Positions 16,562 to 26,200 of a stretch of DNA of 64,000 bases are shown here, in pieces. Numbering within the stretch: position 1 is the stretch's first letter; the number at the start of each line of letters is the position of its first letter. Origin of the DNA: Microbulbifer celer (GTDB lineage: Bacteria; Pseudomonadota; Gammaproteobacteria; Pseudomonadales; Cellvibrionaceae); assembly GCF_020991125.1 (NCBI RefSeq), contig NZ_CP087715.1, positions 1,019,501 to 1,083,500 of the forward strand, given 5' to 3'. The translations under genes were made by a program, and so were the position numbers. Below the pieces are notes generated by a model. That model searched no databases, had not been told where the DNA came from, and worked only from the letters and a program-made list of their open reading frames with translations.

Positions 16562-17428
16562 TCAGGTCCAGTTTGCTCCGAGTGCGTTCTGCTCGCCAAA
16601 CAGGAAGGTTGAGATTTCCTGCGTAACCCTCGCTCGATCACCAGCCTCAAACCGGACTTCTCTGAGCTTTCGCAGGTAGGTCTGAAAGTCTGGGCGAATA
16701 GTTGCGCGTGAGTCCGGGCCGAACGATAGCTGATTCCAGCTGAACTCTGGCTTGTAGCCGAAAAATTTCAGGCCCAGCAGCTCTCTGGTAAATACACGCG
16801 GGGTGCGTCCGGTAAAGAACATGGTTTGCTGGCTATTCAGGAACTGTTTCCAGGCATTGATCATTGTCTTTGATCCGCCAAACTTGTCAGCGATGGCAGA
16901 TGTTCGGGTTTCTTTGCCTGCATGCATTCTATCCCAGGCCCACTGTTCGGATACGGTGAATGCTACGGCAAACTGCTGGCGGGCTGTAATTGCTCCCAGG
17001 ATCAGAGAATCATTGAGAATGGGAGACCAGCGTGTTTCGCTCAGGATGCTGCCGCCCCGTACCCTGGCCGGTTCGCGGTCCGGATTGTCCGCGGCGGTTG
17101 CAGGTATGGCGGAACGGGCATGGCGTTTTTGGACCTCTCTTCTCACATACTTTTTTGTGATGTCGTCCTGAATGCCATTGATCCCGGTCACGCCGAAACT
17201 CTTGATATAGGCTTCATTTTTGCGGATGCCGGTGCCACCCAGCAGGGTCAGCTGCAGCCGATTGTGTGCAGTGGCTTCATACAGGTTATAAGCAAAGTGG
17301 ATGTACTCTGCCATCTCATCGGGGTCATTCCAGTTATTTTGTCTCCAGTTGCCGACCCATAAATTGTCGCTGCGATACTGATTACTGAGATTGACGAGCT
17401 GTCTGGTGAATTCTTGTGCGGATAGCAT
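16562..17428 (-). CDS. Hypothetical protein, 288 residues
   Basis: I do not recognise this protein. It is soluble-looking, with no signal peptide or membrane span, an acidic/aromatic N-terminus (YRSDNLWVGNWRQNNWNDPDEMAEY) and a glycine-rich LTLLGGTGIRKN stretch. A basic ITKKYVRREVQKRHAR segment lies near residue 100, and a long C-terminal part is rich in Trp, Phe and Arg. It is preceded by a GGAG site and lies 141 bases downstream of the regulator-hydrolase gene on the same strand, so the two may be functionally linked. Codon use resembles the core genome. Confidence 0.7.
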   Translation of the reverse strand: MLSAQEFTRQLVNLSNQYRSDNLWVGNWRQNNWNDPDEMAEYIHFAYNLYEATAHNRLQLTLLGGTGIRKNEAYIKSFGVTGINGIQDDITKKYVRREVQKRHARSAIPATAADNPDREPARVRGGSILSETRWSPILNDSLILGAITARQQFAVAFTVSEQWAWDRMHAGKETRTSAIADKFGGSKTMINAWKQFLNSQQTMFFTGRTPRVFTRELLGLKFFGYKPEFSWNQLSFGPDSRATIRPDFQTYLRKLREVRFEAGDRARVTQEISTFLFGEQNALGANWT

Positions 17429-17569
17429 AATGACCTCCGGCTCCTTGAGCTCTGCTGTACATTGACGAATTGGCCGTAGCGTACAGGGGACGCGTGGTAA
17501 TAAGCGTGGTAAAGCGGGGCTTTGTCAGGGCTGAGCGGAAGGTTCTTTCACGGCGATGGTTTTGATGCA

Positions 17570-19195
17570 CTAATTGCGTGCAATAAATTCGCGTACGGCG
17601 TTTACAAAGGCCTTAGACGCTGGCTCGCGGCCCAGTAGCAGATGGCCGGAGCTTTCCAGTCCCAAAAATTCCGCGCTGGGGATGGCGGCCGCCAGTTCCC
17701 GACCGACCGCTACCGGAATACGCTGATCGTCGAGGGAGTGAATTACCAAAGTAGGCACCTGGATCTGGGCCAACTTGTCCCGCACGTCAATTTCACTGAA
17801 AACCGACAGAAACTTAACCGCGTTCTCGGGAGAGGTGGTGAGGCGCTGGAACTCATTGAACCAGGCGAACTCTTCACTGTTCGCCGTCGGCATAAATGTG
17901 GACGAGAAAATCTGCCGGTAGGCCGGGTTGTCCTGGCCCCAGCCGGACGCGGTCAGGGTCATTACCGCTTCCCTTTCTCTGGTTTCCGTCGCGCTGGCGC
18001 CGATACGCCAGCCGGCGGCGTAGCCACCAAACAGAATCAGGTGTTTGACCCGCTCCGGGTAGCGCACGGCATAGTCGATGGATACGGCGGCGCCCTGAGA
18101 TATGCCCAGGAGTGAAAATTTTTCCACACCACGGACATCCACCACGGATTCGAGGTCGGTGACGAAGGCGTTAAATGAAATGTCATCGACATGCCAGTCC
18201 GACAGGCCGTTGCCGCGCTCATCGTAGCGAACGAAGTGGTGGTCCGAAGCAAGGTCGCGGAACAGGGGGCTCCAGATGGGGGCGTCCCAGTCGTGCTCCA
18301 GATGTGTCAACCAGTTGGCGGCTTTGACTATGGTGGGAGCCTCGGAAGTACCTGTGTCTGATCCCGGGCCGACAGCGGCGTAGGCAATACGGACACCGTC
18401 TTTGGCCGTACAGAACTGGATTTTCTGTTGCGCCAGTAGCTCGCGATCGGAGAGGAAGTTCGCCCTCGTGCTTTCGTTTTTACAATGGTCTTTGCCACCG
18501 AGATCGGCGCGAGCATCAGCGTTCCAGGGAATACTGGCTTTCTGAAACCGTTCGCTGAGCTCGCGGCGGGTTGCCGATAACTCTATGGACAACGCCATGC
18601 GGTCCAGTTGCGTGACCAGCATGGTGGCGGATTCGGGGGAGAGTGGCGCCAATTCACACCAACGGCGTGCCCACAGTAGTTGGTCATCCACCGGAATGTC
18701 GCGATGGCCAGCCAGGCGGCCGCAGGTCGTGGCGAGCTGGCGCTCCCGGTCACGTCGTTCGGCGTTCAGCCACAGTTGGAAGCGATCCTGGTCCGGTAGC
18801 TCCAGACCTTCGAGAAAAGTGTACTGCAGTTGTTCTGCGATGGCGGTGAGGCGGGCGGAAGGCAGATCCTGATTTTTCAGCTCGCTGGTAATCTGGTGAA
18901 TGTCGATGGTCATGTTCCGGATATCGAGCAACACACGCTCGCGGTCCGCCTGTAAGCGCTCTTCGTCTGGCGTATTGACCAGCGGGCGAATCTTGCTGAG
19001 GGACCAGCGCAGAGCGCCCCGTGGATCGTCCGGTATTTCCCAGAAAACTTCACACAGATTTTCGCGGCGGTGTGGACGGTTGCTGATAGCCAGATAGGCC
19101 AGCAACGCGCGCGTGCGCTTGGAGGCAGGTAACCTGATTTCTTCGTCGTTATGTTTGAGCGTCAAACCGCCCAGGGTATCGATAGAGATCGCCAC
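17570..19195 (-). CDS. SARP/BTAD-like DNA-binding regulator fused to an alpha/beta hydrolase
   Basis: The protein has 541 residues. Residues about 1-95 form an OmpR-like winged helix (IDTLGGLTLKHNDEEIRLPASKRTRALLAYLAIS, RRENLCEVFWEIPDDPRGALRWSLSKIRPL). A helical BTAD-like repeat region (to about 230) follows. From about 260 there is a complete alpha/beta hydrolase: FVRYDERGNGLSDW, nucleophile elbow LLGISQGAAVS, acid in VIHSLDDQRIP and His in LESSGHLLLG. The intact triad suggests the C-terminal half binds or even hydrolyses an ester or lactone-like effector. It may regulate itself or the hypothetical gene downstream. The start at 19195 faces the divergent phosphatase gene across 209 bases. Confidence 0.82.
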   Translation of the reverse strand: MAISIDTLGGLTLKHNDEEIRLPASKRTRALLAYLAISNRPHRRENLCEVFWEIPDDPRGALRWSLSKIRPLVNTPDEERLQADRERVLLDIRNMTIDIHQITSELKNQDLPSARLTAIAEQLQYTFLEGLELPDQDRFQLWLNAERRDRERQLATTCGRLAGHRDIPVDDQLLWARRWCELAPLSPESATMLVTQLDRMALSIELSATRRELSERFQKASIPWNADARADLGGKDHCKNESTRANFLSDRELLAQQKIQFCTAKDGVRIAYAAVGPGSDTGTSEAPTIVKAANWLTHLEHDWDAPIWSPLFRDLASDHHFVRYDERGNGLSDWHVDDISFNAFVTDLESVVDVRGVEKFSLLGISQGAAVSIDYAVRYPERVKHLILFGGYAAGWRIGASATETREREAVMTLTASGWGQDNPAYRQIFSSTFMPTANSEEFAWFNEFQRLTTSPENAVKFLSVFSEIDVRDKLAQIQVPTLVIHSLDDQRIPVAVGRELAAAIPSAEFLGLESSGHLLLGREPASKAFVNAVREFIARN

Positions 19196-19404
19196 CTGAA
19201 AATTCCCTTTGGCTCTACTTATGCCTTACTTGGCTGCGGAGAGCTGAATCTACGCGATAATACCTGCCAATACGTCAGTATTCATCTATTACTGCAGTTT
19301 AAGTTGTAAAGCTGAGAACGTCTCGAACCCAGTTTCCCTCTCGATGCGAATTACCTATTGCTGCTAGTGTTCACAAGGTACGAAAGTGCAAGAAGAGCAA
19401 ATCT

Positions 19405-20250
19405 ATGTCTGTTTACTGGCAAGTCGGCCGAAACACCACGGGGCGGGATTTTGTTGTCGGGGATTTACACGGTCACCATCAGCAACTGCTCAGTAATCTC
19501 AATGACCTGGCGTTTGATGGTGCAAAGGATCGGCTGTTCTGTGTCGGGGATATCATCGATCGCGGGCCGGACAGCGTCGAGCTTCTGGAGATGATCGATC
19601 AGCAGGTGTATTTCAGCATCCTGGGCAATCACGAGGCAATGATGATTGCCGGGTTTGAAGATGCCACTGCGGTGCCGCTGCATTACAGCAATGGCGGTGA
19701 ATGGTTTTATGATCTGCCGTACCCGCTACAGCAGCGACTGGTGGAAAAAGTCCGCCAGTGGCCGTGGGCGATGGAGATTGCGACAGAGAGCGGTGCCATC
19801 GGCCTGGTGCATGCAGATGTACCCGATAGCAGCTGGATGGAAGTGAAGCGGCTGCTGCAATGCATCGGCGTACTCTGGACAGTGGGGGGCTCCCTGTCAG
19901 ATGAGGCAATGCGCACGGCGGCAAAGCCGCTGCTCTGGAACCGGGGTCTGATCACCCGTTTGTACCGCGAGCTGGTTGGCCCGGGGGAGGGAAAGAGAGC
20001 CGTTCCGGAAGATAAGCAGGCGTTTCTGGAAGGGTTGGGCCGTTTCGGGGCTCTGCCGGAAGGACATATTGAAGCTGGCGCGGACGGGAGGTTTTCCGCC
20101 TTTTCAATCGCTGGGATCAATAGCGTGTTTATGGGGCATTCCTACGTGCCGGTCCCCACGACCGTAGGGAATTGCCATTTTGTCGATACTTATCGAGGTG
20201 AGCCCGATGAGCAGTTGGGGGTGGTGTGTATCAATCCATCCGCGGCTTAA
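19405..20250 (+). CDS. PP1-like metallophosphoesterase (serine/threonine or diadenosine phosphatase type)
   Basis: This 281-residue cytoplasmic phosphatase has the dimetal-site series of the PPP family: GDLHGHH (residues about 19-25), GDIIDRGPDS, GNHEAM, then HAD in IGLVHADVPDS and a final MGHSYVP. The sequence is closest in style to PrpA/lambda phosphatase proteins. Substrate is unresolved between phosphoproteins and Ap4A. It is transcribed divergently from the SARP-hydrolase gene and stands alone otherwise. Confidence 0.88.
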   Translation: MSVYWQVGRNTTGRDFVVGDLHGHHQQLLSNLNDLAFDGAKDRLFCVGDIIDRGPDSVELLEMIDQQVYFSILGNHEAMMIAGFEDATAVPLHYSNGGEWFYDLPYPLQQRLVEKVRQWPWAMEIATESGAIGLVHADVPDSSWMEVKRLLQCIGVLWTVGGSLSDEAMRTAAKPLLWNRGLITRLYRELVGPGEGKRAVPEDKQAFLEGLGRFGALPEGHIEAGADGRFSAFSIAGINSVFMGHSYVPVPTTVGNCHFVDTYRGEPDEQLGVVCINPSAA

Positions 20251-20293
20251 CAGCGTTTTCGTTGAGCTCCCACAGTTGACGTGTGCGATTTCG

Positions 20294-20623
20294 TCAAAGT
20301 GCGGTCAGTACGCCACCCAATAACAGCGTAATCCCAATGGTGATCAGCCCCTGCACCAGTGCAATAAGAACCGCCTTAAAGAAGCCGGTACCGAGTACCA
20401 GCATGTAAGCGAGCGCCGCCAGGGGGATGGTGATCAGTAGGCCCCACTCTTCGGTAACCCCGGGAATCAGGCCGCCAACAAAATGCTGGATGATGACCGC
20501 GAGGAGCAGTGCAAACAGGCAGGCAAATACACCGGTATTGCGCGCCCCCAGCATGGCCGCCGCCATTTTCAGTGGCAGTACCAATACCACCAGCACCACG
20601 ATCAACAGGATGAGAAATTCCAT
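20294..20623 (-). CDS. Small integral membrane protein, 109 residues
   Basis: Almost wholly hydrophobic, with four predicted helices (FLILLIVVLVVLVLPLKMAAA, VFACLFALLLAVIIQHFV, LLITIPLAALAYMLVLG, FFKAVLIALVQGLITIGITLLL). A start preceded by AGGAGA is visible on the minus strand. No family is recognised. It is convergent with the phosphatase gene and divergent from the BCCT gene. Confidence 0.7.
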   Translation of the reverse strand: MEFLILLIVVLVVLVLPLKMAAAMLGARNTGVFACLFALLLAVIIQHFVGGLIPGVTEEWGLLITIPLAALAYMLVLGTGFFKAVLIALVQGLITIGITLLLGGVLTAL

Positions 20624-20857
20624 CTAGGTCTCCTTTCTGGACAAGTTTCCGCTGCTACAAACATTAATACCACAGTATGGCCAGTTGTGGGATCAGTGCC
20701 GTTTCTCTCGCGAATGCCTGCTAACTATCGGTCACTGCTAAACTGAGCCAACTGCCGGCGTAAATCTTGTCGTCTGCAGCCTGTTTTACTTGGGGGTTCG
20801 GCTGCGTTCCCGGTTGCGCGCGCCTCATCTCACTGACAACGTCCGGAAACCTGCATT

Positions 20858-22387
20858 ATGCGTTCACTGCTCGAGTCGCTGATTGGAAAAGTAGATGTAC
20901 CGGTCTTGATCATCAGCGGTGGCCTGATCAGCCTGTTTGTTGGGCTCTCGCTCTGGGATCTGGAACTGGTCGCTGCCTGGGTGAAAAACGCCTTTCACTG
21001 GTCCACAACCCTGTTTGGAGCTTACTGGCAGTTGCTGATGCTGGCGACGTTCTTTATCGCGCTGTATGTCGCGATAAGCCGCAGTGGTGAAGTCCGGCTC
21101 GGGAATCTCGATGTCCCGGAGATGTCCACGTTCAAGTGGGTGGCAATCATCATGTGTACGCTGTTGGCCGGGGGTGGGGTTTTCTGGGCTGCGGCGGAGC
21201 CCATTGCCCACTTTCTGTCGCCGCCCCCCTTGTTCGGAGAGCAGGAAGACGCCGTGGTGCAGGCCAGTAATGCGCTGGCGCAGAGTTTCATGCACTGGGG
21301 CTTTCTGGCGTGGGCGATCCTGGGGTGTCTGACTGCCATTGTTCTGATGGTGCTGCACTATGACAGGGGACTGCCCTTAAAGCCGCGCACGCTGCTCTAT
21401 CCACTCTTTGGTGAGCGTATTCTCCACGGTGTTGGCGGGGCACTGGTTGATGCCTGTTGCGTGATTGCCGTAGTGGCCGGAACCGTGGGGCCTATCGGTT
21501 TTCTGGGGTTGCAGGTGAGTTTTGGTCTGCATGAGCTATTTGGCGTCTCGGACGGATTCACTACCCAGTTTCTGGTCATCATTGGACTGGTCACAATCTA
21601 TACCATCAGCGCGGTGACTGGTGTCAATCGCGGTATCCAGGTTCTGAGCCGCTTCAATGTGGTGCTGGCGGTAGTTTTGATGGCGTTCATTTTGCTTGTC
21701 GGTCCCACTGCATTTATCGCTGACGGGTTTGTCGAGGGGCTGGGGACCTATATTGGGAACTTCTTCCCCATGGCCACTTTCCGCGCAGATACCCAATGGC
21801 TGGATTGGTGGACGGTGTTCTTCTGGGGCTGGTTCATCGGCTACGGCCCCATCATGGCATTGTTTGTAGCGCGCATCTCACGCGGTCGCACGGTGCGGGA
21901 ACTGATCTTTGTGATTGCACTGGTTGCGCCACTGGTGACCTGCTTCTGGTTCACCATTGTCGGCGGTACCGGCATTTTTCTGGAGATCCAGAATCCCGGT
22001 ATTATTTCCAAGCCGTTTGAGGGACTGAATCTGCCGGCGGCGCTGTTGGCCACCACGCAGGCATTGCCCTGGGGCACGCTGCTTTCCATTTTATTCCTGG
22101 TGTTGACCACCATCTTTGTGGCCACCACCGGAGACTCAATGACGTACAGTATCTCCGTAGTGATGACTGGCGAGGAACATCCGCCGGCGGCCACGCGTAT
22201 CTTCTGGGGCATCATGATGGGCAGCTGCGCGGCGATCCTGATAAGCATTGGCGAAGGAGGCGTCGGTGCACTGCAGAAGTTTATTGTGGTTACCGCCGTA
22301 CCGGTGTCACTGATTATTCTTCCCAGTCTGTGGAACGGGCCTCGTCTGGCAAGGGAACTGGCGAACCGTCAATGTCCTACCCGCTAA
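20858..22387 (+). CDS. BCCT family transporter, second copy in the window
   Basis: This 509-residue, 12-TM carrier has the BCCT signature WLDWWTVFFWGWFIGYGPIMALFVARISRGRTVRE and the conserved EPIAHFLSPPP after TM3. It differs markedly from the carrier at 8003 (LLAGGGVFWAAAEP in place of the GIGIG stretch), so it belongs to another BCCT subgroup and may carry a different substrate or lack Na+ coupling. It ends 29 bases before the CPA1 antiporter gene in the same direction and may be co-transcribed with it. It is not adjacent to betaine or carnitine catabolic genes. Confidence 0.92.
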   Translation: MRSLLESLIGKVDVPVLIISGGLISLFVGLSLWDLELVAAWVKNAFHWSTTLFGAYWQLLMLATFFIALYVAISRSGEVRLGNLDVPEMSTFKWVAIIMCTLLAGGGVFWAAAEPIAHFLSPPPLFGEQEDAVVQASNALAQSFMHWGFLAWAILGCLTAIVLMVLHYDRGLPLKPRTLLYPLFGERILHGVGGALVDACCVIAVVAGTVGPIGFLGLQVSFGLHELFGVSDGFTTQFLVIIGLVTIYTISAVTGVNRGIQVLSRFNVVLAVVLMAFILLVGPTAFIADGFVEGLGTYIGNFFPMATFRADTQWLDWWTVFFWGWFIGYGPIMALFVARISRGRTVRELIFVIALVAPLVTCFWFTIVGGTGIFLEIQNPGIISKPFEGLNLPAALLATTQALPWGTLLSILFLVLTTIFVATTGDSMTYSISVVMTGEEHPPAATRIFWGIMMGSCAAILISIGEGGVGALQKFIVVTAVPVSLIILPSLWNGPRLARELANRQCPTR

Positions 22388-22416
22388 TGAAGATTGCAAT
22401 CGACTGATCAGGACTT

Positions 22417-24240
22417 ATGGAGCAAATCGCCTCGAACCCAATGGCGCTGTTGGTGATGGTGGGCATCGTCTCGATCGCGTGCCAGTACCTGGCTTTCAGG
22501 CTCAAGCTGCCGGCCATCCTTCCGTTACTGGTGGCCGGATTGGTGCTCGGGCCGATGACGGGGGTCCTCGACCCCGATGTGCTGTTCGGCGACCTGCTCT
22601 TTCCGCTCGTATCACTGGCAGTGGCGATTATCCTGTTTGAGGGTGCGCTCACCCTGAAGCTGTCCGATATTGCCGGCCACGGCGTGATGGTGCGCAACCT
22701 GTGTACCCTCGGGGCGCTGGTGACCTGGCTGATCGCCACACCGGCCGCCTACTATCTGCTCGGAATGCCTTTGCAGCTAGCGGCATTGTTTGGTGCCATT
22801 GTTACGGTGACCGGACCGACAGTGATCGTACCCATGTTGCGCTCCGTGCGCCCCAATACGCGTATCTCCAATATCCTGCGCTGGGAAGGCATCGTCATAG
22901 ATCCGATAGGCGCGCTGCTGGCAGTACTGGTTTACGAGTACATCGTTGCCTCGCAAAGTGCCTTCGAGCATGCCCTGATCATTTTGTTGAAGGTGGTAGC
23001 GATCGGGTTTGGGCTGGGTTCACTGATGGGCTACTTCCTCGGCACCCTGCTGCGGAAAAACTGGGTACCGCACTACCTGCGCAACACCGCGGTACTGACC
23101 CTGATGCTCGGGGCCTATGCCTCATCCGATCTGTTGTCCCATGAATCCGGTCTGCTCACGGTCACGGTGATGGGGATCTGGATGGCCAATATGAAGAACC
23201 TGGATGTCGATGACATCCTCGAGTTCAAGGAAACCCTCAGTGTTCTGCTGATTTCTGCATTGTTCATCCTGCTCGCGGCGCGGCTGGAATTTCATACCCT
23301 GGCACAGCTGGGGTGGGGTGCTTTGCTGGTATTGGCTGTGATCATGTATGTGGCTCGACCGCTATCGGTCTTCCTGTCTTCTTTCGGAGCGGGGCTGAGC
23401 TGGCGTGAACTGGCGATGCTCAGTTGGATTGCGCCCCGGGGGATCGTTGCTGCGGCGGTTTCCGCGCTCTTCGCGATTAAATTAGATGCTCTTGGGTTGA
23501 CGAAATCCGAACTGCTGGTTCCAATGGTATTTCTGGTGATTATTGCCACCGTGGTGATTCAGAGCCTGACTTCCAAAAGCATCGCCAAGCTGCTGGGAGT
23601 TCGCGCTCCCTATCCCAATGGATACCTTCTGTTCGGCGGTAGCAAGTTTGCGCGACTGTTGGCCAAAGACCTGATGCAAAAGGATGTGCCGGTCAGAATC
23701 GCAGATACCAACTGGGATGCCATTCGCGAGGCCCGTATGGAAAATATCCCTATCTATTACGGCAACCCGGTCTCCGAACATGCCAGCCTGACCATGGATA
23801 TCTCCACCATCGGCAAGGTGCTGGTACTGTCTCCCTACAAGCAGCTCAACCCGCTGGTGACCTATCACTTCGAGCATGTGTTGGGCAAGGGCTCGGTGCT
23901 GGGGCTGAGCCACGGTGCACCGGAAGAGCGGGCCAGCCACCGGGTATCGGAAGACTACGCAAAAAAACTGGAACTCTTCTCAGAAAATGCTACCTACAGC
24001 CGCCTTGCCAGCCAGGTAGCGAGGGGCGCAACAATCAGGACTACAGGCCTTACGGAAAGCTTTACCATCGAGGATTACAGGAAAACCTACGGCAACCGCG
24101 CCACGGGACTTTATGCGGTGGACCCGCAGGGAAAGATCCATATCAATACGGTATCCCATGAGTTTGCGCCCAAAGCAGAGTGGCAAATTGTAAGCCTGGT
24201 GATGCCGGAAGAGGAGAACCAGAAGGAGGGGGCCGGATAG
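22417..24240 (+). CDS. CPA1-family cation:proton antiporter with C-terminal nucleotide-binding-like domain
   Basis: This 607-residue protein has an N-terminal NhaP/CPA1 core (KLPAILPLLVAGLVLGPMTG, a long series of TM helices, GAIVTVTGPTVIVPMLRSVRPN in the place of the antiporter active site, and SWIAPRGIVAAAVSALFAIKLD). From about residue 400 there is a TrkA-N-like Rossmann domain (GYLLFGGSKFARLLAKDLMQKDVPVRIADTN). Such a domain usually gates the channel by nucleotide binding. It lies right after a BCCT gene, so the pair may serve salt or osmotic balance. Ion specificity (Na+ or K+) is not resolved. Confidence 0.9.
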   Translation: MEQIASNPMALLVMVGIVSIACQYLAFRLKLPAILPLLVAGLVLGPMTGVLDPDVLFGDLLFPLVSLAVAIILFEGALTLKLSDIAGHGVMVRNLCTLGALVTWLIATPAAYYLLGMPLQLAALFGAIVTVTGPTVIVPMLRSVRPNTRISNILRWEGIVIDPIGALLAVLVYEYIVASQSAFEHALIILLKVVAIGFGLGSLMGYFLGTLLRKNWVPHYLRNTAVLTLMLGAYASSDLLSHESGLLTVTVMGIWMANMKNLDVDDILEFKETLSVLLISALFILLAARLEFHTLAQLGWGALLVLAVIMYVARPLSVFLSSFGAGLSWRELAMLSWIAPRGIVAAAVSALFAIKLDALGLTKSELLVPMVFLVIIATVVIQSLTSKSIAKLLGVRAPYPNGYLLFGGSKFARLLAKDLMQKDVPVRIADTNWDAIREARMENIPIYYGNPVSEHASLTMDISTIGKVLVLSPYKQLNPLVTYHFEHVLGKGSVLGLSHGAPEERASHRVSEDYAKKLELFSENATYSRLASQVARGATIRTTGLTESFTIEDYRKTYGNRATGLYAVDPQGKIHINTVSHEFAPKAEWQIVSLVMPEEENQKEGAG

Positions 24241-24257
24241 CCTGGCAGCCAAGACAA

Positions 24258-25316
24258 TCAATACGGCGATTTTTCCGCTTCACGAAACCGGCTGGAAACA
24301 TTGCCGGAAAGGAATATGCTGGTGGGCTTCAATACCATTACCGGAGAGCCCCGTGTCAGTTTGAAGCTGTAAAGATCTGCCCAGATGACACTGGGGCTGG
24401 TGGTGAGTTCGAAAAAATAGCGCCTGTCTTTCAGATTGATCGCTGTGCGATATTCGGTGTTGTAAATACCAAAGTCTTTGTAGGGGGCCCCAAACGGTAC
24501 CGAAACATTGCGCGCAATCGCGAGAATACTTGCAATGGCTTCCCGTTCTGTAGCCGGCTTGGGGAGCATGGACGAGAAGTAAACAGCGCGTTGAAAGCGA
24601 TCGGTGGCCTTTACATTGCCGGGCAGGGGCGTATCGCTGCTCGGGTTGGAAAAGTCCTGTTTCTCCAGTAGCGCCAACTGCTCGTCGTAGGTGGGGTCAT
24701 TGGTCACCACGCGATACTGCCTGCCGTGGTGTACCACGGGCTTTCCGTCAATGTATTCCACGATAGCCGAATCCCCGCTGTCGTCTTCCAGTGCGAGGTG
24801 CAGGGTGGCCTTATGGCCGTGCGCTTCGGTCATTACGATCTGGACGGTTTTCAACAGCTCGAGCGCCTCTTCCACCGTGGCAGCGTTATCCAGCAGAAAC
24901 TGTAGCCAGAGCCCCGCCTGCACCCCGGGAAGGCTGGTATCCCGGGGCCCGAAATCCGTCGCATCCAAATAAAGGAGGTGGCCGCCCAGGCCCTTCTCGT
25001 TAAAGCCATCCGCGGTGCCGATCCCGTAGATAGTGGTCACCATGCTCGCGTACTTGGATTTCTATTTCGCCGGGTTCTCTTTCACGGTCAGCTCTGTGCC
25101 AGTGAAGCCGCCATTGCGTTCCATGCCTCGAGGGAAGACAGTCAGGACAGGCTGGGTGGATTCCGGCCAGTCCATCGTGCGGCCTACCACCACCGCCAGA
25201 CCATTGTCATTCCACAGAATGCGGGTACACGCGGTTGCTGGCTGCAGCGTAGCGGCGGCTACCACCACAAAAGCCAGCAGGCTGCAACATAGGGAGGAGA
25301 ATCGGACATTCAGCAT
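24258..25316 (-). pseudogene. Choloylglycine hydrolase/penicillin V acylase-family Ntn hydrolase, interrupted by an in-frame TAG
   Basis: From ATG 25316 (GAGGTG seven bases upstream) the frame encodes a signal peptide ending ATA|C, so Cys30 would be the N-terminal nucleophile (ACTRILWND, then VVVGRTMDWPES). Codon 85 (25064-25062) is TAG, and the same frame then continues without any shift: KSKYASMVTTIYGIGTADGFNEKGL and on to 24258. Relatives have a Trp just before SKY, so TGG to TAG is the simplest change. Intact, the protein would be a periplasmic linear amide C-N hydrolase of about 352 residues, of the group that includes bile-salt, penicillin V and N-acyl homoserine lactone acylases. Either a recent pseudogene or a sequencing error. 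Confidence 0.85.
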
Positions 25317-25461
25317 TAAATAGCACCTCATGGGAGGAGTGTAGTAAATGCTGACAAGGTTATGTCGGGGTTGGGCGGCAGTCACCGACTTGCGGTGGTA
25401 GACCTCGGAGCTGAGGTCCACGATTTCTTCTGATAGTGAGTAAAAGTAAGTCTTCGTCAGA

Positions 25462-25947
25462 TTAGAGCAGACATTGCCAGTAGCCAACATCCACCCATTT
25501 CCCGAACTTCCGGCCTACTTCCTGGAAGTGGGCGACCTTCTTCATGCCGAATTTTTCGTGCAGCGCCACACTTGCCGCATTCGGTAAGGCTATGCCGCAG
25601 ATCACAGCGTGAAACTCTCGTGATGTGAGTTGCGAGAGCAGTTCCCGATAGAGCTCAGTCCCCAACCCTTTAGCCGTGGCAGTGTGGTTCAGATAAACCG
25701 TGGCCTCTACGGAGTGCCTGTACGCCCAGCGTCCTTTCCATTGGGTGGCGTAACTGTAACCGAGCACCTCACCATTCTCCTCGGCAACCAACCAGGGAAA
25801 ATTGTTTTTATGGCATGCCTCTACGCGGCTTGCCATCTCGTCCGCCGAGACTGGGTCCACCTCAAACGTAATCCAGGTATGTTCAATATAGTGGTTGTAA
25901 ATGGCAGCGATCTTTTGCGCATCTGCAACTTTTGCTGTTCGAATCAT
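25462..25947 (-). CDS. GNAT N-acetyltransferase, phosphinothricin/methionine sulfoximine type
   Basis: Starting at ATG 25947 (AAGGATG site upstream) the protein has 161 residues, as usual for this family. Motifs: MIRTAKVADAQKIAAIYNHYI, TWITFEVDP, the acetyl-CoA-binding TAKGLGTELYRELL (in place of RGxGxG), and the C-terminal NAASVALHEKFGMKKVAHFQEVGRKFGKWVDVGYWQ. Relatives such as MnaT/YncA and Pat acetylate methionine derivatives and phosphinothricin. It lies in the same direction as the interrupted Ntn-hydrolase gene, 145 bases upstream of its start. Confidence 0.87.
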   Translation of the reverse strand: MIRTAKVADAQKIAAIYNHYIEHTWITFEVDPVSADEMASRVEACHKNNFPWLVAEENGEVLGYSYATQWKGRWAYRHSVEATVYLNHTATAKGLGTELYRELLSQLTSREFHAVICGIALPNAASVALHEKFGMKKVAHFQEVGRKFGKWVDVGYWQCLL

Positions 25948-26103
25948 TATTGCATCCTTGATATGTTGAGCTTGAATCATCTCTAGTTTGCTCAAGCACC
26001 TTTTGCCGGAAAAGTCTTATCCAGCGCCACAGGCGCAATACGTCCAGCAGGGCGCCCGCGACGTAGGTCAAAGCGCAAGCTTTCAATACACTGTGGGCGG
26101 AGC

Positions 26104-26200
26104 CTAAAAGGTGTTGTGGAAGGTATCCTTTCCGTAATATTGGCAGGGATTTTTTAAATCTCGCACCTTTTTGAACCCCATATGTTTGTACAAGGTCTTA
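26104..26200 (-). pseudogene. Possible GNAT acetyltransferase C-terminal fragment
   Basis: On the minus strand, just after the YcxB-like gene, the frame reads ARKTLYKHMGFKKVRDLKNP and ends at 26104. This resembles the last 30 residues of GNAT enzymes (A..LY..MGF..VR.I.NPY). No N-terminal part is visible. It is probably a remnant of a gene otherwise lost. Confidence 0.35.

Noticed and set aside
25883-26086. Minus-strand frame upstream of the GNAT gene
   Set aside because: It overlaps the GNAT start in another frame and shows no resemblance to known proteins.
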